A stretch of 19,390 nt of DNA, from assembly GCA_964501545.1 (NCBI GenBank), contig CAZCSH010000008.1, positions 1-19,390 on the forward strand. The letters run 5' to 3'. Both the position numbers and the translations under genes were made by a program. The notes under the pieces were generated by a model that was not told the origin of the DNA, ran no database searches, and saw nothing but the letters and a program-made list of their open reading frames with translations. Source of the DNA: CAZCSH01 sp964501545. GTDB lineage: Bacteria > Patescibacteriota > Minisyncoccia > Minisyncoccales > RBG-13-42-11. Positions 18,402 to 19,390 of the stretch are shown here, in pieces (the stretch's first letter is position 1; each line of letters starts with the position of its first letter).

Positions 18402-19390
18402 ATGGACATTTCAGAAATTACCATTAATGTCCTTAAAGTCTTTAGCCTGGGAACAGCTGGCTTTCTTTTAGCTTTCTTATTAACTCCTGCCTTAACCCAT
18501 TTTCTTTATAAATATAAGTTTTGGCGGAAAGAGGTAAGAACCAAGTCTCTGGACGGAAAGGCAGTTCCTATTTTCCAGAAGTTCCATGCCAAAGGAGAAA
18601 CTCAAGTCCCCAGGGCAGGGGGTGTCTTAATCTGGCTAACCCCCTTAATTCTGATTTTCTTTTTCTTTTTTCTTTCCCAGCTGACAGATATTAAGCTTTT
18701 AGACAAGCTAAACTTCTTAAGCCGGAATCAAACCTGGCTGCCCTTATTTACTCTGGTAGCAGCTTCTTTGTTAGGCCTGGTGGATGATGTTTTGCAGGTT
18801 GTTGGTAAGGGAAAGTACATAGCCGGCGGTTTGAGCCTGAAAAAGAGGTTGTTAGTCATTGCTTTAATAGGCTTAATCGGGGCTCTCTGGTTTTATTTTA
18901 AACTTGACTGGAGTACCCTTCATATCCCGGGACTTGGCGATTGGGAGATAGATGGCTGGTATATTCCCTTGTTTGTCTTAGTAATGCTGGCAGTTTATTC
19001 AGGTGGAGTGATAGATGGCTTGGATGGCTTGGCCGGAGGAGCTTTTGCTGCTATCTTTGGCGCTTTTTCGGGGATTGCTTTGTTTTTGGGCCAGGTGGAC
19101 ATAGCTTCCTTTTGCGCTGTTATTCTGGGAGCGTTGCTGGCTTTCTTGTGGTTTAATATACCGCCTGCCAGATTCTATATGGGAGAAACTGGGATGATGG
19201 GTTTGTGCGCTACCTTAACTGTTGTTGCTTTCTTAACTGACTCCGTTTTGGTCTTACCGGTGATTGGGTTTTTATTAGTGATGGAGTCGGGGTCGGTTAT
19301 TTTGCAGCTCCTTTCTAAAAGATTTAGAGGGAAGAAAATATTCTTAGCTTCTCCCATCCACCACCATTTTGAAGCTCGGGGCTGGCCTCA
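18402..19390 (+). CDS. mraY: Phospho-N-acetylmuramoyl-pentapeptide-transferase (partial, cut by window end)
   Basis: An open frame of 329 codons from ATG 18402 to the window edge with no stop; only a short C-terminus is missing. It is a polytopic membrane enzyme that moves phospho-MurNAc-pentapeptide to undecaprenyl phosphate to make lipid I. Visible are the Asp pair Asp128-Asp129 in GLVDDVLQV, the VIDGLDGLAGG segment (202-212) and the C-terminal HHHFEARGWP that separates MraY from WecA. The loop usually written MGDxGS reads YMGETGM, with Glu262 in place of the catalytic Asp, and the Asn of the usual NLTDGLDG is Gly. Its lipid substrate links it to the prenyl synthase upstream. Confidence 0.9.
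   Translation, partial: MDISEITINVLKVFSLGTAGFLLAFLLTPALTHFLYKYKFWRKEVRTKSLDGKAVPIFQKFHAKGETQVPRAGGVLIWLTPLILIFFFFFLSQLTDIKLLDKLNFLSRNQTWLPLFTLVAASLLGLVDDVLQVVGKGKYIAGGLSLKKRLLVIALIGLIGALWFYFKLDWSTLHIPGLGDWEIDGWYIPLFVLVMLAVYSGGVIDGLDGLAGGAFAAIFGAFSGIALFLGQVDIASFCAVILGALLAFLWFNIPPARFYMGETGMMGLCATLTVVAFLTDSVLVLPVIGFLLVMESGSVILQLLSKRFRGKKIFLASPIHHHFEARGWP

Noticed and set aside
18941..19156. 71-residue plus-strand reading frame near the right end
   Set aside because: Out-of-frame shadow inside mraY, whose main frame stays open with clear family motifs.

Overview
The window looks like a stretch of a Patescibacteria/CPR (Parcubacteria-like) chromosome. That is inferred from compact AT-rich genes, short versions of housekeeping proteins, many starts without a Shine-Dalgarno sequence, and the gene mix. 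I see no rRNA, tRNA, CRISPR array, insertion sequence or integrase.

Region 1 (1-1930) is loosely packed and partly different in base composition. It begins with the terminator of a gene left of the window, then has a GC-richer archaeal-adenylate-kinase-like gene on the minus strand with its own consensus promoter, Shine-Dalgarno and terminator. Next is about 390 bp of palindrome-rich non-coding DNA with an orphan promoter, then a small holin-like membrane protein (minus) and an unrecognised 62-residue protein (plus).

Region 2 (1958-6592, minus) is a tight seven-gene operon read right to left: amrS (radical SAM), amrB (MEMO/LigB-like), an unknown 99-residue protein, amrA (AMMECR1), a PolX-N-terminal-like helix-hairpin-helix protein, fmt and efp. 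Junctions overlap by 4-11 nt or nearly abut. The poorly understood AmmeMemoRadiSam set is therefore joined to translation genes. A sigma-70 family gene (minus, 6643-7647) precedes it and is separated by a terminator.

Region 3 (7762-10110) holds thpR (apparently leaderless), murC (15-bp inverted repeat around its start) and a proline-rich single-pass membrane microprotein. A multi-pass membrane protein (minus, 10064-10813) is convergent with it.

Region 4 (10891-19390, plus) is one long co-directional run. It starts with a putative isoprenoid module: a trans-isoprenyl diphosphate synthase, a YjbQ-family protein, a Nudix hydrolase and a protein with both metal-binding motifs of a class I terpene synthase. 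A membrane histidine kinase and a single-domain response regulator follow, then aspS (no GAD insertion), a D,D-carboxypeptidase and mraY (cut by the window end). The two genes after the kinase start inside structurally matched hairpins, and 160 bp before the carboxypeptidase is an almost continuous chain of palindromes.

The strongest leads are the putative terpene cyclase module, the AmmeMemoRadiSam-fmt-efp operon with two unknown proteins, the start-codon hairpin family with changed stems on a conserved frame, and the candidate RNA switch at murC. All functional calls are from reading motifs; no database search was run.
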